Shown here: positions 26,823 to 41,700 of the stretch, one piece after another | Layout of the letters: each line of letters begins with the position of its first letter | How positions within the stretch are numbered: position 1 is the stretch's first letter | Source: Lamellibrachia satsuma | Taxonomy: Eukaryota; Annelida; Polychaeta; Sabellida; Siboglinidae | Reading direction: 5' to 3' | DNA length: 64,000 nucleotides | NCBI GenBank assembly: GCA_033239005.1 | Contig: BSQZ01000036.1 | Span: forward strand, 970,001 to 1,034,000 | Notes under the pieces: generated by a model | Databases searched by the model: none | What the model was told of the DNA's origin: nothing | Seen by the model: only the letters and a program-made list of their open reading frames with translations | Position numbers and translations under genes: made by a program

Positions 26823-28946
26823 CATATGATTATGGCCATCAGAAAAGAATCAAACTAACAAGTCAGTAAATCAAGAAATCAACATTTTATGCCATTCACT
26901 TAAACCTTACACCTTAATTAACCATGCCAAGCGGCAACAAACACAGAGCAGATATTCTGTAACTACGCTGTAGCATTTTGCCATAGTGTAAAGCTATATC
27001 AGCAAGTGTTTATTTGATACAAAACATAGGAAGCTGCCATCAGGACACCAGCCGAATGTCATGCATGTCGCCTTCAGAAGCTCAAACAACAGCCACCAGT
27101 TGTCAACATAAAGACTCAAGAACAACCAACAATTACAACATAATATTAAGCACTTTTGCAAAATTAAAATTTTATTTTAATAACCTCTACTTATCTCCAG
27201 ATATGTGGGTATCTGGGTTTTTATCATTCGTAAATTGTTTTATATAACAGATCTATTTTTTTAATCCCTAATCATGTGAGAACTGTCAAAATTAATAAAT
27301 CTTAAGTTTGTGCTTTATTCTTACAATATTCAGGCATTTTAGTTATTACATATGGTCACATGAGTTACAAAATAATAGATCCATTTTTCCTAACGAACAA
27401 TAATTATGATTAAACAGTAAAATGTAGACAGCAATATTTTTGAAATATTATATTTTTTTGATCAATCACATACATCTGCTATCTCTTAGAAATATACTGG
27501 TACTAAAACGTTTCATTTTTAAAATGAAGAAGTCGCATCAAATTCTAGATTTTAATTACAAATACACAATCTCAGTAAGATTATATGACACATTTCTATA
27601 TTATGCATATGTCTACTCAGACAGTTTAGGAAGCAGTTTAAGAAATTGTACTAAACGACAAACATACAAAACCCATGCGATATTTAGTACTTTAATAGCA
27701 CAAACTTTGAAAACTGAAGCTTGTTAAACCGTGAGTAAAACAGAACTACCCACATGCCTTACTACAAAGTCACCAATCACATGCTTTACAAGAATACATG
27801 CATAGATGTATCTTAACTACCTGCCAGTGAAGCTGCTTCTTTCTAAGCTAAAATTCTTAGGTCGAAAAAACATCCAATAACTGCATGAACACAGAACGGA
27901 AGATAGAGATTGTGACAATCTACCCAATCCCAATACCTTCCAGTATTGTGACAATCTACCCAATCCCAATACCTTCCAATATTGTGTTTACTATTTCCAC
28001 ACTAGGCTCAATAGGTTTTTAAGTGTGAAAAGAAAAAATCAGTGGTTTCTCATCAGTGCTGCTGCTAGCCCTATCTGATGCCAGCAATGAATATTCAGAT
28101 ACAACTGATTTATTGGCAATTCTACGAGATGCAGGAGTACCTGAACTTGCAACAATCTGCAGCAGGTAGCTACGTATGTGTGTGTGCATACGTACTTCAG
28201 AGGTCGGCAGCCAGAATTATGAATATTGGATTAACACAAGTAAAGCAACTGGAGCGGGAAGAAACGATGATGGGAATTAGTCGCGACGGCGTAGCAGTTA
28301 GCGGAGAACTGTCACGGGAAACACGGTTACTGTGTTACTTAATAACTGGGCGGCGGACAGCGAGGACAGTAGAAAGAGTGTGTACCTATCTGTAGTCTGG
28401 GTGTCTTGCCTAGTACACCTGACAACAAGAGAACACGGTACACATGCTCAGACACGGGATCTATTCTATTTGTCCTCTGCACGGAGAGAAATGGACGTTC
28501 TACTCGTAGCAGAGACTTATCCGGGTCACTCAGATCTCTCAGAGAATCCATCATGTGACCACAAATACGGAAAACTAATCGTCCATTTTCTTGCTATATA
28601 CTACAAATGAGTTCTTTTCACTTACAATTTTCACTACATGCATTGCATTACAGTAGTATTAATCATGTTTGTGTGATACACAAAAGTAACACAGAATAGG
28701 TGAGTGATATTGAAGGTGTTTCACGCTGTTCCACATTCTACTAAGTGTATCTCTCCAGATTCTCTGTGTTCACCTCTCCGAGGACACACAAATAGAACAG
28801 ACCTACAGACTAGTTAGTGGCTTCATCACCTCTCTCTATGTTAACCAGTAATTCTTCCCAAACTACGACCTGTGTTTTGGCTTGGTGAAGTGGAGCAACA
28901 GATCTATGTGCTGAGTTAGGGGCTGAGAACTGAGGATCATGGCATG

Positions 28947-29037
<91 letters not shown>

Positions 29038-32000
29038 CATTGGTGGGGAGAATTGTCATATTGACGAATAGGACTATTTTAGTAGTGTCATGTATGATCA
29101 ACAATATTGCTAATGACAATGACATCTACACCATGAGTAGATATGGTAGGCATGGTGGATTAGACACAATAAAATGTGGTTTGTTAACACAACACATCAC
29201 AAATAAAGCATGACTTACCATTACGGGGAAGTTCATAAGGAGAACTGATCAAATTGAGAAACTACCACTGAAGAAAAAGTTAAAGCAACAAGACACGTGA
29301 AAACTTCATCAAAGTATCGGCAGCTTGAACAAGTAGCTAGGAAACATCCATACAGTATCCACCTGCTGGCTCCTGTGATTGACAGAACTACGGGGGGACC
29401 ATAAACAATAAAGTCCTCACAGGCCACGAGCCAACAGCACATATTGCAGACTAGAGCCATACCATATCCACCAAAGTCAGGCTAGCACTCGAGGGGAACA
29501 CAGGACTTCTACAGCAAGCAAGACGTAAAGCTATGGCACTGTCAAGGAACATGGACCACACTGTTTCTTCTTATGCATGGTGGCATTCTGCTGAACAAAC
29601 TTAGGCATGTCTGGAGATTATTGGGACTAACTAATCAGATTTTTCTTTGTAAAACCTGCAAACTAACAGCTCTCCCTCATCCCTGTGGAGAACATAAGCG
29701 TTTCTGAACAAGCTCAAGGCAGGAAGAGGACAAGTACTAACTGTGGGAGAGCGAGCGGCGCTGGGACTTGTGTGTTTGCACACAGCCACAGTCACTTAGT
29801 CGCATGACACCTGCAGACACACACAAACACAGTCACTGTAGTGTCACACAAACACACTCCGACTCATGACACGTGTAGATACATACAAACACAGTCACTA
29901 AAGTGTCACATAAACCCACTCCGACATATGACACCTGTAGATACACACAAACACAGTCACTGTAGTGTCACACAAACACACTCCGACTCATGACACGTGT
30001 AGATACATACAAACACAGTCACTAAAGTGTCACATAAACACACTCCGACATATGACACCTGTAGATACACACAAACAGTCATTATGGTGCACACAAACAC
30101 ACTCCAACACATGACACATGTAGGCACACACAAACACAGTCACTGTAGTGTCACACAAACACATTCCGACTCATGGCACATGTAGATACATACAAACACA
30201 GTCACTAATGTGTCACATGAACACACTCATTCCAACACATGTCATGTGTAGACCCACACAAACACAGTCATTATAGCAGTCTGCTGTGTCTAGTTCATAC
30301 AATCACAGTGTCAAAATGAGGATCCTTTTCAAGGCCTGGCTAGTAAATAAATTCAAGGACATTCAGTGTGTAAAGTTAAAACATAATGGGGATATCAAAA
30401 TAACTGTAACGTAGCTCCATTGTTCATACAGCAATACCCCAGAAGTGTGTTGTTTCTGTCAGGGTTGAGAAACAAGCCATGTGTAACTAGTGAAGACAGA
30501 CAGCCAACTGTTTGCACCTTATGACAGCCCCCAAAGAAGATTAGTGGAAAGTCGTGGTCACTACAGACATGGATGTCACCCGAATGTCACACACTACATG
30601 TGGATAGGATGACCAGTACTACTACTTTCAGTGTCTGTCAAGATAGCTTACCTCTGTCTTCGATCAAGTTGTTGGACAGGTCGAGACTGTGAAGGGCGGA
30701 TGATTCGTTTGCAAGAAGAGACACTGCCAACTTGTTTGCAAAGTCCCTGAAAGCATTGACCAGCTGCAAGAGACTGTATCAAATAATGACAGACTGCCCA
30801 AAGACAGTCTCCATGCAAAATATTTGTTGTAGGCAATGAATTTACAAAACTGGCAGAACTTACAACTTAGATGCTAAACATCTCGCACAACTGTAATGGT
30901 AATTTTTTATTTTCTATCTTATAAAACCAAACTAAAAATATACAAACTTAACAGTTACAAAGTTCACAACAAGCAAGACTGTAGAAATTTTGCCTTGCTT
31001 TCCATACAACATTACTTTGTTGTCTAGTTATCAATCAACCAAAATAAAACATTTTTAGTACATCCCAAGCCCGTCCTTGGGATTTTAAAAAGGAGGATTC
31101 GACCATACATAATAAGCCGAGTATTTCGGGGATGATGTCTGAAAATTTTTACAGTTAAACCTAAAAAATGGGGGTTCATTCGAACCCCCCAAACCCCCCC
31201 AAAGATGGCATGCATCCAATCAAGTAACTTCATGTGGAATGGCACGCACCATTTTGCTCCGATGTCGCTGAATACAAGTGATTCGAGGGTGGAGTTTCTG
31301 CGTAGAACATACAGTAGAACCTGGATCACGTCAGGCATCTGCAACAGTTACAACTCTCATAATAAAAAATGTTGGTTCATTTATGGCGCAGACTCGTGTG
31401 CTAGACAGATCAATGCGCTTTACAATAAAAATAAAAGAAAATGCACATGATTATGCTTATAATTCCATATTAAAAATATATATAACATTTTATATTATTA
31501 AATGAACTCATTTAAATCTAGTTTTAAAAAAAAATAAATACCATATACTAAACTATACAAACAAATGTTATTATATTATTATTATATGTGATTACACACA
31601 TTAAAATAATATAATAAATATACTGAAGATTGTTCAAATATAGAAAATGTGTTAAAATTAGAAATTGTAAAAAAACTATTATAGCAACCAATTGCTACTG
31701 GTCATAAAATAGTTTGAACAGGTAGGTTTTCACTGTTGGTTTAAACTCTTAATGCTAAATGCTCCAAACAAGCAAACAAACACCAAGACATAAAACATGA
31801 ACACAAGTGTCTCCAGTGAATGTACAGCCACTACAAAATGTGATGACATCAATGCCAACTGCGTATCGCTGTTGAAGAGTCAGAACAATGGAAGTCCAGT
31901 TTTGTGTGTTAGAAGTTAGTCTAATAGACTCATATCCAACCTACCACATCAAATCAAAATGGACTTCCATCATTTTGATTCTTCAACAGCGATATGTGCC

Positions 32001-32667
32001 CAGTCTTACCGTATACCCGTAAGTCTTAAGGATTATCTTAAATTTGATGGTCTTACAGGCATTGGATGCATTCCTTACAGTTTTGTGCTTTTTAATCAAA
32101 GCTTTCTTGCATTGTTTTGTCAAATGGCAAGTGATAATAGATCATCAGTTTAAAACATGGCCAAACAGGGACTCTTACAAATATTTGAGCTGTTTAGCTG
32201 CATGCAGTCAGCTGCATCAAAGTCTTGTGAAATACCAGAGGATGTAGATAATTATGTGGGTTCATTTGTGGGTTTTATGGATTTCTGCTACCAATTTTAC
32301 AGGTGTGCACCAATTGGGGTGGGCATGTGTTTAACTTTGATGATGCCAGTGCGCCAGGTTCTAAACAAATTAATCATTCAGGCTTTCTGGGATTATGTGG
32401 TGAGGATCTAGAGTAAACATTTGGATTATGTGGTGAGGATCTAGAGTAAACATTGATGTTTACTTACCAACTTCTGTCCAGTGGCGTTCAGCTTTGTGAA
32501 CCAACTGTTGTGTTCCAGTGCCAGGATTATAGGCACAAGATGTCTGCAAACCAAATACAGCCACACCTTAGAGACACTTCAACTGAATGTGGCAAATGAC
32601 TGGGGGGAAATGTGTATACGTGCATGCGTGGATATGTCTGTATATATATGCAAATGTGTGTATATTA

Positions 32668-32722
<55 letters not shown>

Positions 32723-35700
32723 CACGTGTGTGCATGCATGCATGCATGCTCAGGAGTTGGTTCGAATCACACCACATCAACCATTTCACTTCCTGTGTTT
32801 ACTTCTCTCTAGTCTTTAATTATTAACTGTTGCTCAATCACAGAAAACTCCCGTATGCAACAAGCATGACACAAGTGGAAGAACGTCAGGGACCATTTCA
32901 TTCTATTACCTCATGAGATTACTATTAAAACCTTGCATTGCTCAACAATGGATCAACTTTGTAATAATGTACCGATACTGGACCTCTATATATGTGTGGG
33001 TGTAGATTACTATTAAAACCTTGCATTGCTCAACAATGGATTAACTTTGTAATAATGTACCGATACTGGACCTCTATATATGTGTGGGTGTAGATGGGTC
33101 TGTAATAACATGTTTTGATTTCGATTTGATTGATACTGTGCTCTTTGTCATGTGTATGAACAGTGGCATGTTTAGGATTTTTCATGAAAAAATTCTTATC
33201 CCAAAACCAAAGGTTGGAGTATGGCGTAAAGACCCCCGTAAACATGCCACTGCAGACAACTATTTTATGATGTAAAGTTTGCTCACAGACAATCACTGAA
33301 TTTTTTTATAATAATTGTGAGAAAATTTACTAAATTTTTTTTAAAGCAAAACAAAAGGCATGGGTTTGGGGCTATGCACCTAAGAGATTATAAAAACTAA
33401 CCACATGCATCTAAAATCAAGAATATCATGCCAGTGGCTTACTCAGAATGTGTTCTAAAAGTTGGGAGATTCAAGTCATTTTTCCGAATGACCAAGTGCT
33501 GACATGTTAACCAGCGTGACCAATAAGTGCATGTGCAGTTCTATGAAATCAGGGTAACCTAGACTAAAGTTACGTATTAAGGGAGGCCGGCATACACAGA
33601 AACACTAGTTTAGTAAACAAAGGCCAAAATATGTTATACAAGTTGAGTTTGGATGCACATAGCATGGCACTCGTAACGTACTGTTAACTAACAATGTGGC
33701 GGAGACCATGAAATAACAAAACAAGGTATTTTATACTGAAATTCAGGGGCCTGGTGATACCATAAAAAGATGAAAAGTTGCCCACAGCATAAGCTTAGCA
33801 AACATTGCACTAAAAGCGAGATAAAAAACAAGGACGGATCAATAAAAACATGTAAACAAAAGAAAAAAACATGATTTATCTGGTGGTCATGGTAACCAGG
33901 AAATAATGCTAGGCATTTTTTAGTAACCCATTGGTGTGATATTCTTAATTGTAGTTATAAATGATTATGCGTTAGTAACACTTATAAGTGCATAGGCCAA
34001 AAACCATGACTCTTATTTTGCTTTAAAGACAACAACTGAAACTTAATGACATTAATTATTAAGTTACAGGCTCAAGGGCTCATTTGTTGCAAAAGGAAGT
34101 TCACAGGTGATAAGTGATAAGATATGTTCTTATCAACATCAACAACAACATTCAGACATATATGAATGCAAACTCTCCTGTATCTTACTTTCCATCCAAG
34201 TGATCAAAATCTGCCAGATTCAACTCTCGACTGTTCTGCGACAAAGTGATTGTGTCAACATCCTGCAGATAGAAACCACGAGACAGTGTTACATCCGGTC
34301 ACAGTGCGAGATAATATATTTTACAAAATTTAAATTCTTTAATTAATATTTGGAAAGTAACTTATGATTATTCACAGATCTTAAGACATGTATCTGTGAT
34401 ACTGATTTTTACTGAGAACACCTTTTTGCATAGTTGCTGTTTACCTAAAACTTTTTCTAACTCTATAAAAAAATAAATTAAACTAAAACACAAATTATTC
34501 AACCATTTGATAAAAAAATTATGACATTAAGGGGGTGCAAATTTGATGGAGTGGGTGAATATTCCATTATAAAATTCTTATCCAGGTGTGTTTATTTTAT
34601 AAGAAATATATTTACCCGGGGGTGAGGATTTAGGGGGGTGAATACTTTATTTCACAATGGCACACTCTCCTCTGGAGTGGCTGTCTTTACAGAACCACAG
34701 GGAACAAAGCTGTCTAAACACCAGAAATTACCACTGTATTGTGGAAACTGGTTGAATACTGACCTATAGTTACCAATCAACATATTCTGTAAAGACTAAC
34801 ATTTATTAATCAACATATCCTGTAAACAATAACTAATGTTTTAAACCTTTAAACAACTGTTGACATTTACCTATTCATACAGGGCATACTAAGGGGGGGA
34901 GTCAAGGCCCGCATACTAATTTAAATTAATGTCAGTCGCATTCGAAATATGACCACCTTTGCATCAATAATTTGTTTAAATATAATTAATAATATTTTAA
35001 TATAAGTTATGATGTAAAACTCCTGAGAGCCATATTGTTATTATTATTATTATAATCTGGACAATGATCAACATTTTAAGGTACTAGTGCCTGGTATGAA
35101 TAAGTAAATGTTAATAATAGTGAATGGCCCCTTCATAGTTCACAACATTCAGTTACTCCAACATGCATTGACACATGGAATGGTGTGTTGCAGGGAAGAC
35201 AGGGAGAGAGACCCACCCATGCGACGTCCTCCATGAAGGGCAGGAGGTGATAGTCACACATACAGCAGTAGGTGGCTGAGAATCCACCGCAGGGACCTGG
35301 CTCCTTATGGCCCTGCTTCAGTTTCTTCTGTAGGTTTGACCATCGCTCGGCTGGACTGACCTCTACTTTCTGCAGACGCTTCCTACGAGCACACATACAC
35401 ATGAGACATCACACAGGGCAGTACGCATGGCATCATAGACACATTGTGAACCCTTTTATATTGAATACTCACCCATGTGTACTTACCGCAGATTATGGAA
35501 TATGCACCCCTGCGTAGTTCACTGTATTCACCCATTGTCGTATTCATCTGTTGTAATTTTCCATTTTATACTGGTCACATGATATACCACGTGATAGCCA
35601 TGAGATATAGCTAGCTTCCTGTAATGGTGGCAGCCTGTAATAGTTTGTTTATTTTGTCATTTTGATGAAATTTCAAGGGATATTCTTCAAGTTTTCAAAT

Positions 35701-38700
35701 GCACAACTAGTGCGCATTTTAAAATGTCTGACATCGGGAGATTGGGCTGTGAATATAGCGGTTTACTAGCATGAAAGGTGGAGTTTATTGGAGATTTAAA
35801 CAGTGAAATGTGTGACAGTGGATCGACTTTACCGGGTGTCAGATTAACTTGTGGAAGTTCTGTGTCAGGCAACTTATTTGGTGGTGGTGATGACTACAGC
35901 AACAACTTCGAAATTGTAAAATGGCTGACGCCACTGGATTGGGCCATGAATAAATTTTTAGTGTATAAAAATGGAGTTTATTGGTAATCTAGGTGTGGAA
36001 TTGCGTGAGAATATATTGACTTTGCCAAGTGTGAGATCAACTTCTGGAAGATCAGTGCCAGTCATCCTATTTGGTGATGATGACAACAATGTGAACAACT
36101 TCAGATTGATGACATATTATAGTTTTTGAATTTATATGTTTGTATTATAAATGCCAGTTTCTTTCGTAATTGTCTTAGAGATCTAGTGTTTGTTGTAAAC
36201 TTAACTTAAAGAAGGCAGTAGAACCAGAGGACACAAAGCAGCATTAGTTAAGGAGCAGTGTAGGTTGGACATGAGAAAGTACTCATTCTCACAGAGGGTG
36301 ATAAATGAATGGAACAAACTGCCAAACGATTGTGTTAATGCTAGTAGTGTGAATATGTTTAAAAATAGAATTGACAGATATCTGATAAGGGCGAGCTACA
36401 CATAGATGAGAAAATTGTTGGACTCTCGATAAGCCAATGGCTTCCTTGTCCACTTGCCATCTGGAACTTGTTCGAGATGGCAATCTTGTTAAATCTTGTC
36501 TTGTTAAATCTTGTAAGATGTAGATATTTTATTTGGCTTGAACTTCTGTATTCACCTTTTATATGTTTACCCAACAGAAAATTATTAAAAACATGTTAAG
36601 TGTCACAGGATGTTTTGTTTGTGGAATATTATTAAATTTGATTTAATTTCAAAAATTCAAAACGTTTTCATTAGGTTAAGTTAAGGTGATTTAAAATTAA
36701 TTATACATTCAGAAAGGCATATATCAGCTCTCTTTTAGTACATGATACATCTGTAAACCATTTAATTTAGCTAGAACAATATAAATTTATGTAACATAGG
36801 TAAAATTTTTTTTAAATATGCCACGCTTCCCAGATTGTGTCAGTAACATGAGTAGAAAATTTTACGGACTGTTCAGTATAAAACTGTTTGTCTTAATGGA
36901 CACCTCGTCTTAATGGACATCTTGCCTTAATGGAACCTTTCTTTAATGGACACCTTGTTTACTTGACACATTGCCTTAATTGCCTTTCTGACAACCTCCT
37001 AGCCATAATGGACTCCTAGCCTTAATGGACACATTCGTTCAATGGATACTTTGTTTTAATGGACACCTTGCCTTAATGGACACCTTGCCTTAATGGACAC
37101 ATTGCCTAAATGGACACCTTTCCTTAATGGGCACCTAGCCATAATCGTAGTCATAAGCGATAAAGGACCCATCCACAATGAACACCCAGTGATAATGGAC
37201 ACCCAGCAATAACAGACCCAACCATAATAAACACCCATAAACACCCAGCAATAACAGACCCATCTATAATGAACACCCAACAATAACAGACCCATTCATA
37301 ATGTATAACCAGCAATAACAGACTCATCCATAATGAACACCCAGCAATAACAGACCCATTCGTAATGAACACCCAGCAATAACAGACCCATTCGTAATGA
37401 ACACCCAACAATAACAGACCCATTCGTAATGAATACCCAGCCATAACAGGCCCATCCTTAATGAACACCCAGCAAAAACAGACTCATCCATAATGAACCC
37501 CCAGCGAAAACAGACTCATCCATAATGAACCCCCAGCGAAAACAGACACCCAGCAATAACAGACCCATCCATAATGGACACCCAGCAATAATAGACCCAT
37601 CATTAATGGACACCCAGTCATAATGGACACATAGACACAACAGACCTAGCCATTATGGACATCCAAAGATAACGGACACTCAGCTATAACCAATCAATAA
37701 TGGACATCAAGCCCTAATGGACCCCATGCCCAAACATGGCCCCTCACACTGGGTTGAACCACACTTACTCTAATGTCACTGAGGGGAAGACGACTGCAAG
37801 GGTGTAGGCGATGTGGTCGATGACACGGTCTATGCAGTCCGTCTCATTGTTCGACATGGAACACGACAGCTTCTTTGTGTTTGACGTCAGCAACAACTGC
37901 AGGAACAAGTACACAGATATATTGTTACAACGAGGCCAACAAACACCCAGACGGGCAGGGGCCTTGCTTGTCCAATATGCAGCTGCAACACCCTTGTACA
38001 ATTTTGATAATTGGGGTTAAATGCCACCTGCATTTTGTGTATTGTATATTATATTAGAGAACAGTACAGTAGACTGGGGTAGATATGGATATACCCAACC
38101 CTGGACACACAGATGAACACAAAACAAAGGCTCAATTCCATTCAGTTCTCACACATAAACACCTGAATACATCCATTTCTAAAGACAACATTTGCCACGT
38201 TACGAACAAGGACAAGGAACACAAAGCTTTGATATTTCAGTCAAACTTGGGGACAGTTACACAATTTCAATTCCAATTCCACACCAATTACACATGCTAA
38301 TTCCACTTCAAAAATACCAATTCCAAAATACCAATTACAAATTCCACATGGAAATAACAATATGTGAACAGAGCAACCATATAGAAATACTAAAAAAATA
38401 GCATATATTTTAGTGCAGCTTTATTTGGTTTCTGCATATTATGGTACATATGTACAACATATTTATTTTATTGCATAATTTGAGTTAAAAAGTTAAATGA
38501 TGTAATTAAAAAAGTAATTTAAAATACCAACTACGTTTAACCAATACCAATTACTTTTAAAAACAAAAAACACACTTCAATCCAGGAATTTTAATTGGCA
38601 TTTCAATTCCAATTACATCGTAACTAACCCCAAATCTGGCTGAGATCCTGTTCTGCAAAAATACAATGAGCTATAGAAAATGTTTTGACAGCTGAGTGAC

Positions 38701-41700
38701 ATATAAACCACTACAATATGACCCCAATACTCAAATATCATTTACACATGCAAACAACATTAGAAAAATGTCTGCAACAAACTTTTCTAGTATGCTACTA
38801 ACCAGCAACTAAACATTTTATCCAGTGCGCAGTAGAAATATCACAGACTGAAAATATACCTTTTCTTCTGTTCAGAAAAAAAATTACAAAAAGTACAAAA
38901 AATCATCTAAAAGTCACTGGCACTTCATTCGTATGTTTAGGTTGAGCTGGAAGTGATTCTTCAATGAATTCTCATTGTATCTCTGTTGTTGTTTCTATTT
39001 GAGTAATAACTCAACAATGTCCCGCAGTATGACGTGTCTGCCCGAATAAATATTTCTATTTACAAGGCAGAAGATATAATTGTAAATTTAAATATTTTTT
39101 CTGGCAGACACTACATAAAGAGGGACATTGTTCAATTATGTTAGGGGCTTGCACAATAAAGGTTTATCATAAAGAGAAGACCAAATCATTATAGGGTAAT
39201 ATTAGCCAATATTGCGTTTCTGACAAGCTTCAAAATTGTTTTAAAACTTAAAAGGTTCATCATTGATTCATGCTACAATAATCCATATCTTAAATTTGTT
39301 CCATACTTACTACTACTAAGTCTGAAGAAAATAGATTTGAAACTAAAGATTCTGGTCATGTGGAGTTAATATTTTAAATTAATTTACATGTAATACTATT
39401 TAGCGGATGGCATTACGTTCACAATAGAGACCGTGCCATCCTGGATTTCAATGACATGTGTAGACACTAGTGTTTTTTAAATGGCCATGAATAGATTTCG
39501 TTAACTGCTTCTCCTTGTATCTATGTACAGTATAACCTGCACCTTGTTCATCTGATATAATACCTTGTCTAGTGTTACAAAAGTTCATGCATAAACATGA
39601 TACTAATACTTAGACTTCTTTCTTGGAGGTAGACGTGAATAGAATAGGGATTGGTTTAGGAAGATAACATGTATTTTAGTTGACGGAAAAACATAGCCCC
39701 AAAAAGACCTGGCGACTTACTGCATAACACACATCTTGAAAGCAAAATTGCAATGGATTGGTTTTTATTTTGTTATATCTCATGAATAGTCATTAAATTT
39801 TTACAATATTGTGTACATTATTAGAAAGGTATGTTTTTATTAGAAAGGTACTTTTCATATTGGTGGAACTGAACTAAATGTCAGTTAAGTACTGAGATCA
39901 CGAGCACAAATGGAACCAATTTCATGATATATTGTAGTTTTTATTACTGCAGAAACAAGTCTACTGGTCAGGTCTCATTGAAATTGTGCAAACGAATTCG
40001 TCTACATGATCCTAAAATTATTATTTGAGAGGAATTTTTTACCATAAATTATATAAACAGATATGTCAAGTTGTCAACACAACTTTATGTCACAGAAATA
40101 GGGGGTTAAATTTAACTGCATGCATAAAAATACTGCACATTCGACAGCTACCAAACATAAGAGGTTAATCAATTAGAGTCAGAACTCTAATGAATGAATT
40201 TACTGCTATTGAGCTGAGTAGAGTAAGCGAGGTTCTTATTTAATAATGTTGTAACACAAGTCTGAACCCCAACAGTCAATGTTTTTTAAATCTATATAAC
40301 TTTATTCAATACATTTTTTCTAGAAATACTGCTGCACATTGCTGGGTGAGCCTAAATGGAAAAACGACCAGAAATTAATCACAAACAGAAATAGCCTTGC
40401 TCTTTATCCATGACATGATTTATGTGGATTTAACCACAAATGACAAGTCTCATTAGTGGACCAGATGTAGTATTCAGACTCTGGGGGGATCAAAGCTTCA
40501 GCAACCAGTGGCTGAGAGACTGGGGAGTGTTGACAGGTCTCTCTTAGGGTCTATCAGAGAACCAATCAATACAAACATGTATTTGTCAGGGCCAATGAAC
40601 TTTACATTAATTGGCAGGAGAAAAAGCATTTATTTTATGCTTTCACAGGGCAGAAAAGAATTTATGATTTGACACTGCACTCAGCACCACTACTTAAATC
40701 ATTGCATTGGCTCCCTGTCTGATGTTGCATTATTTTTAAGATCTGGACAATTACCTATCAAGCGCTTTCATCCAAGCAACGAGCATATTTACATTCACTG
40801 CTCACTCCTGCAAGACAGTTTCAATCATCTAATTCTAATCTACTTTTTGTTCCCAGTGTTAAGACAAATGTCGGAACTAGAGCTTTTTCAGTGGCTGCAC
40901 TGAGTCAGTGGAACTCACTCCATGTTAGTGTTAAGTTTGTTGGAAATATAACAACATTTTGTTGTAAACTAAAAACCCACCTGTTTAAACTTGCTTATAC
41001 TCCATAGTTCCCCAGCATACCAATCCAACTGTTTACAACTGGAACTTTTAGCGCAATAGAAGTGTTTTATATTGTATTGTATTTAAGTGTCTCAAAGGGT
41101 GTTAAATCATGTTTATTTAAAGGTATTGTCAAAATATGAACTTTATTTATGTTATTTAGTTTTGATGAAATCATCAGACAAACTATTAAATTATTTTTTA
41201 ACAACAAAAATGGTGCAGCTCTATACACTATGACATAAGGGTAGTCACTCTTTCACAAGTTACTCAATTCTTTTGATGGTTTAAACAAAAGAAGGCACTC
41301 TTTTTTATTAAACTTTTATTAAACCGACTGTGCATATTACATATTGTTCACGCACTACATATTACATACTATTCACGCACTACATATTACATACTGTTCA
41401 TGCACTACATATTACATACTGTTCACGCACTACATATTACATACTGTTCACACACTACATATTACATACTGTTCACGCACTACATATTACATACTGTTCA
41501 CGCACTACATATTACATACTGTTCACACACTACATATTTGAACATCAATGACCCTGATTCACGATGGGCTACAGGAACTGAGGAAAATATTAAGATGATC
41601 CTCGTGATAACAATGAGGTTGTGATAGATGTCCTCAAATTTGAAGTTTGTGTTCTGAACTTAATGCTGGACCTGAAGTCAGTCAGCCAGGGCCAGAAACC

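Noticed and set aside
26397..26839. ORFs of repeated MYVC
   Set aside because: Pure CATA microsatellite.
28078..28610. Overlapping ORFs of about 100 codons
   Set aside because: No domain; several frames equally open, with imperfect inverted repeats nearby suggesting a repeat.
37056..37640. Minus-strand ORFs rich in Trp, Cys and Val
   Set aside because: Translations of the 36-bp minisatellite next to exon 5.
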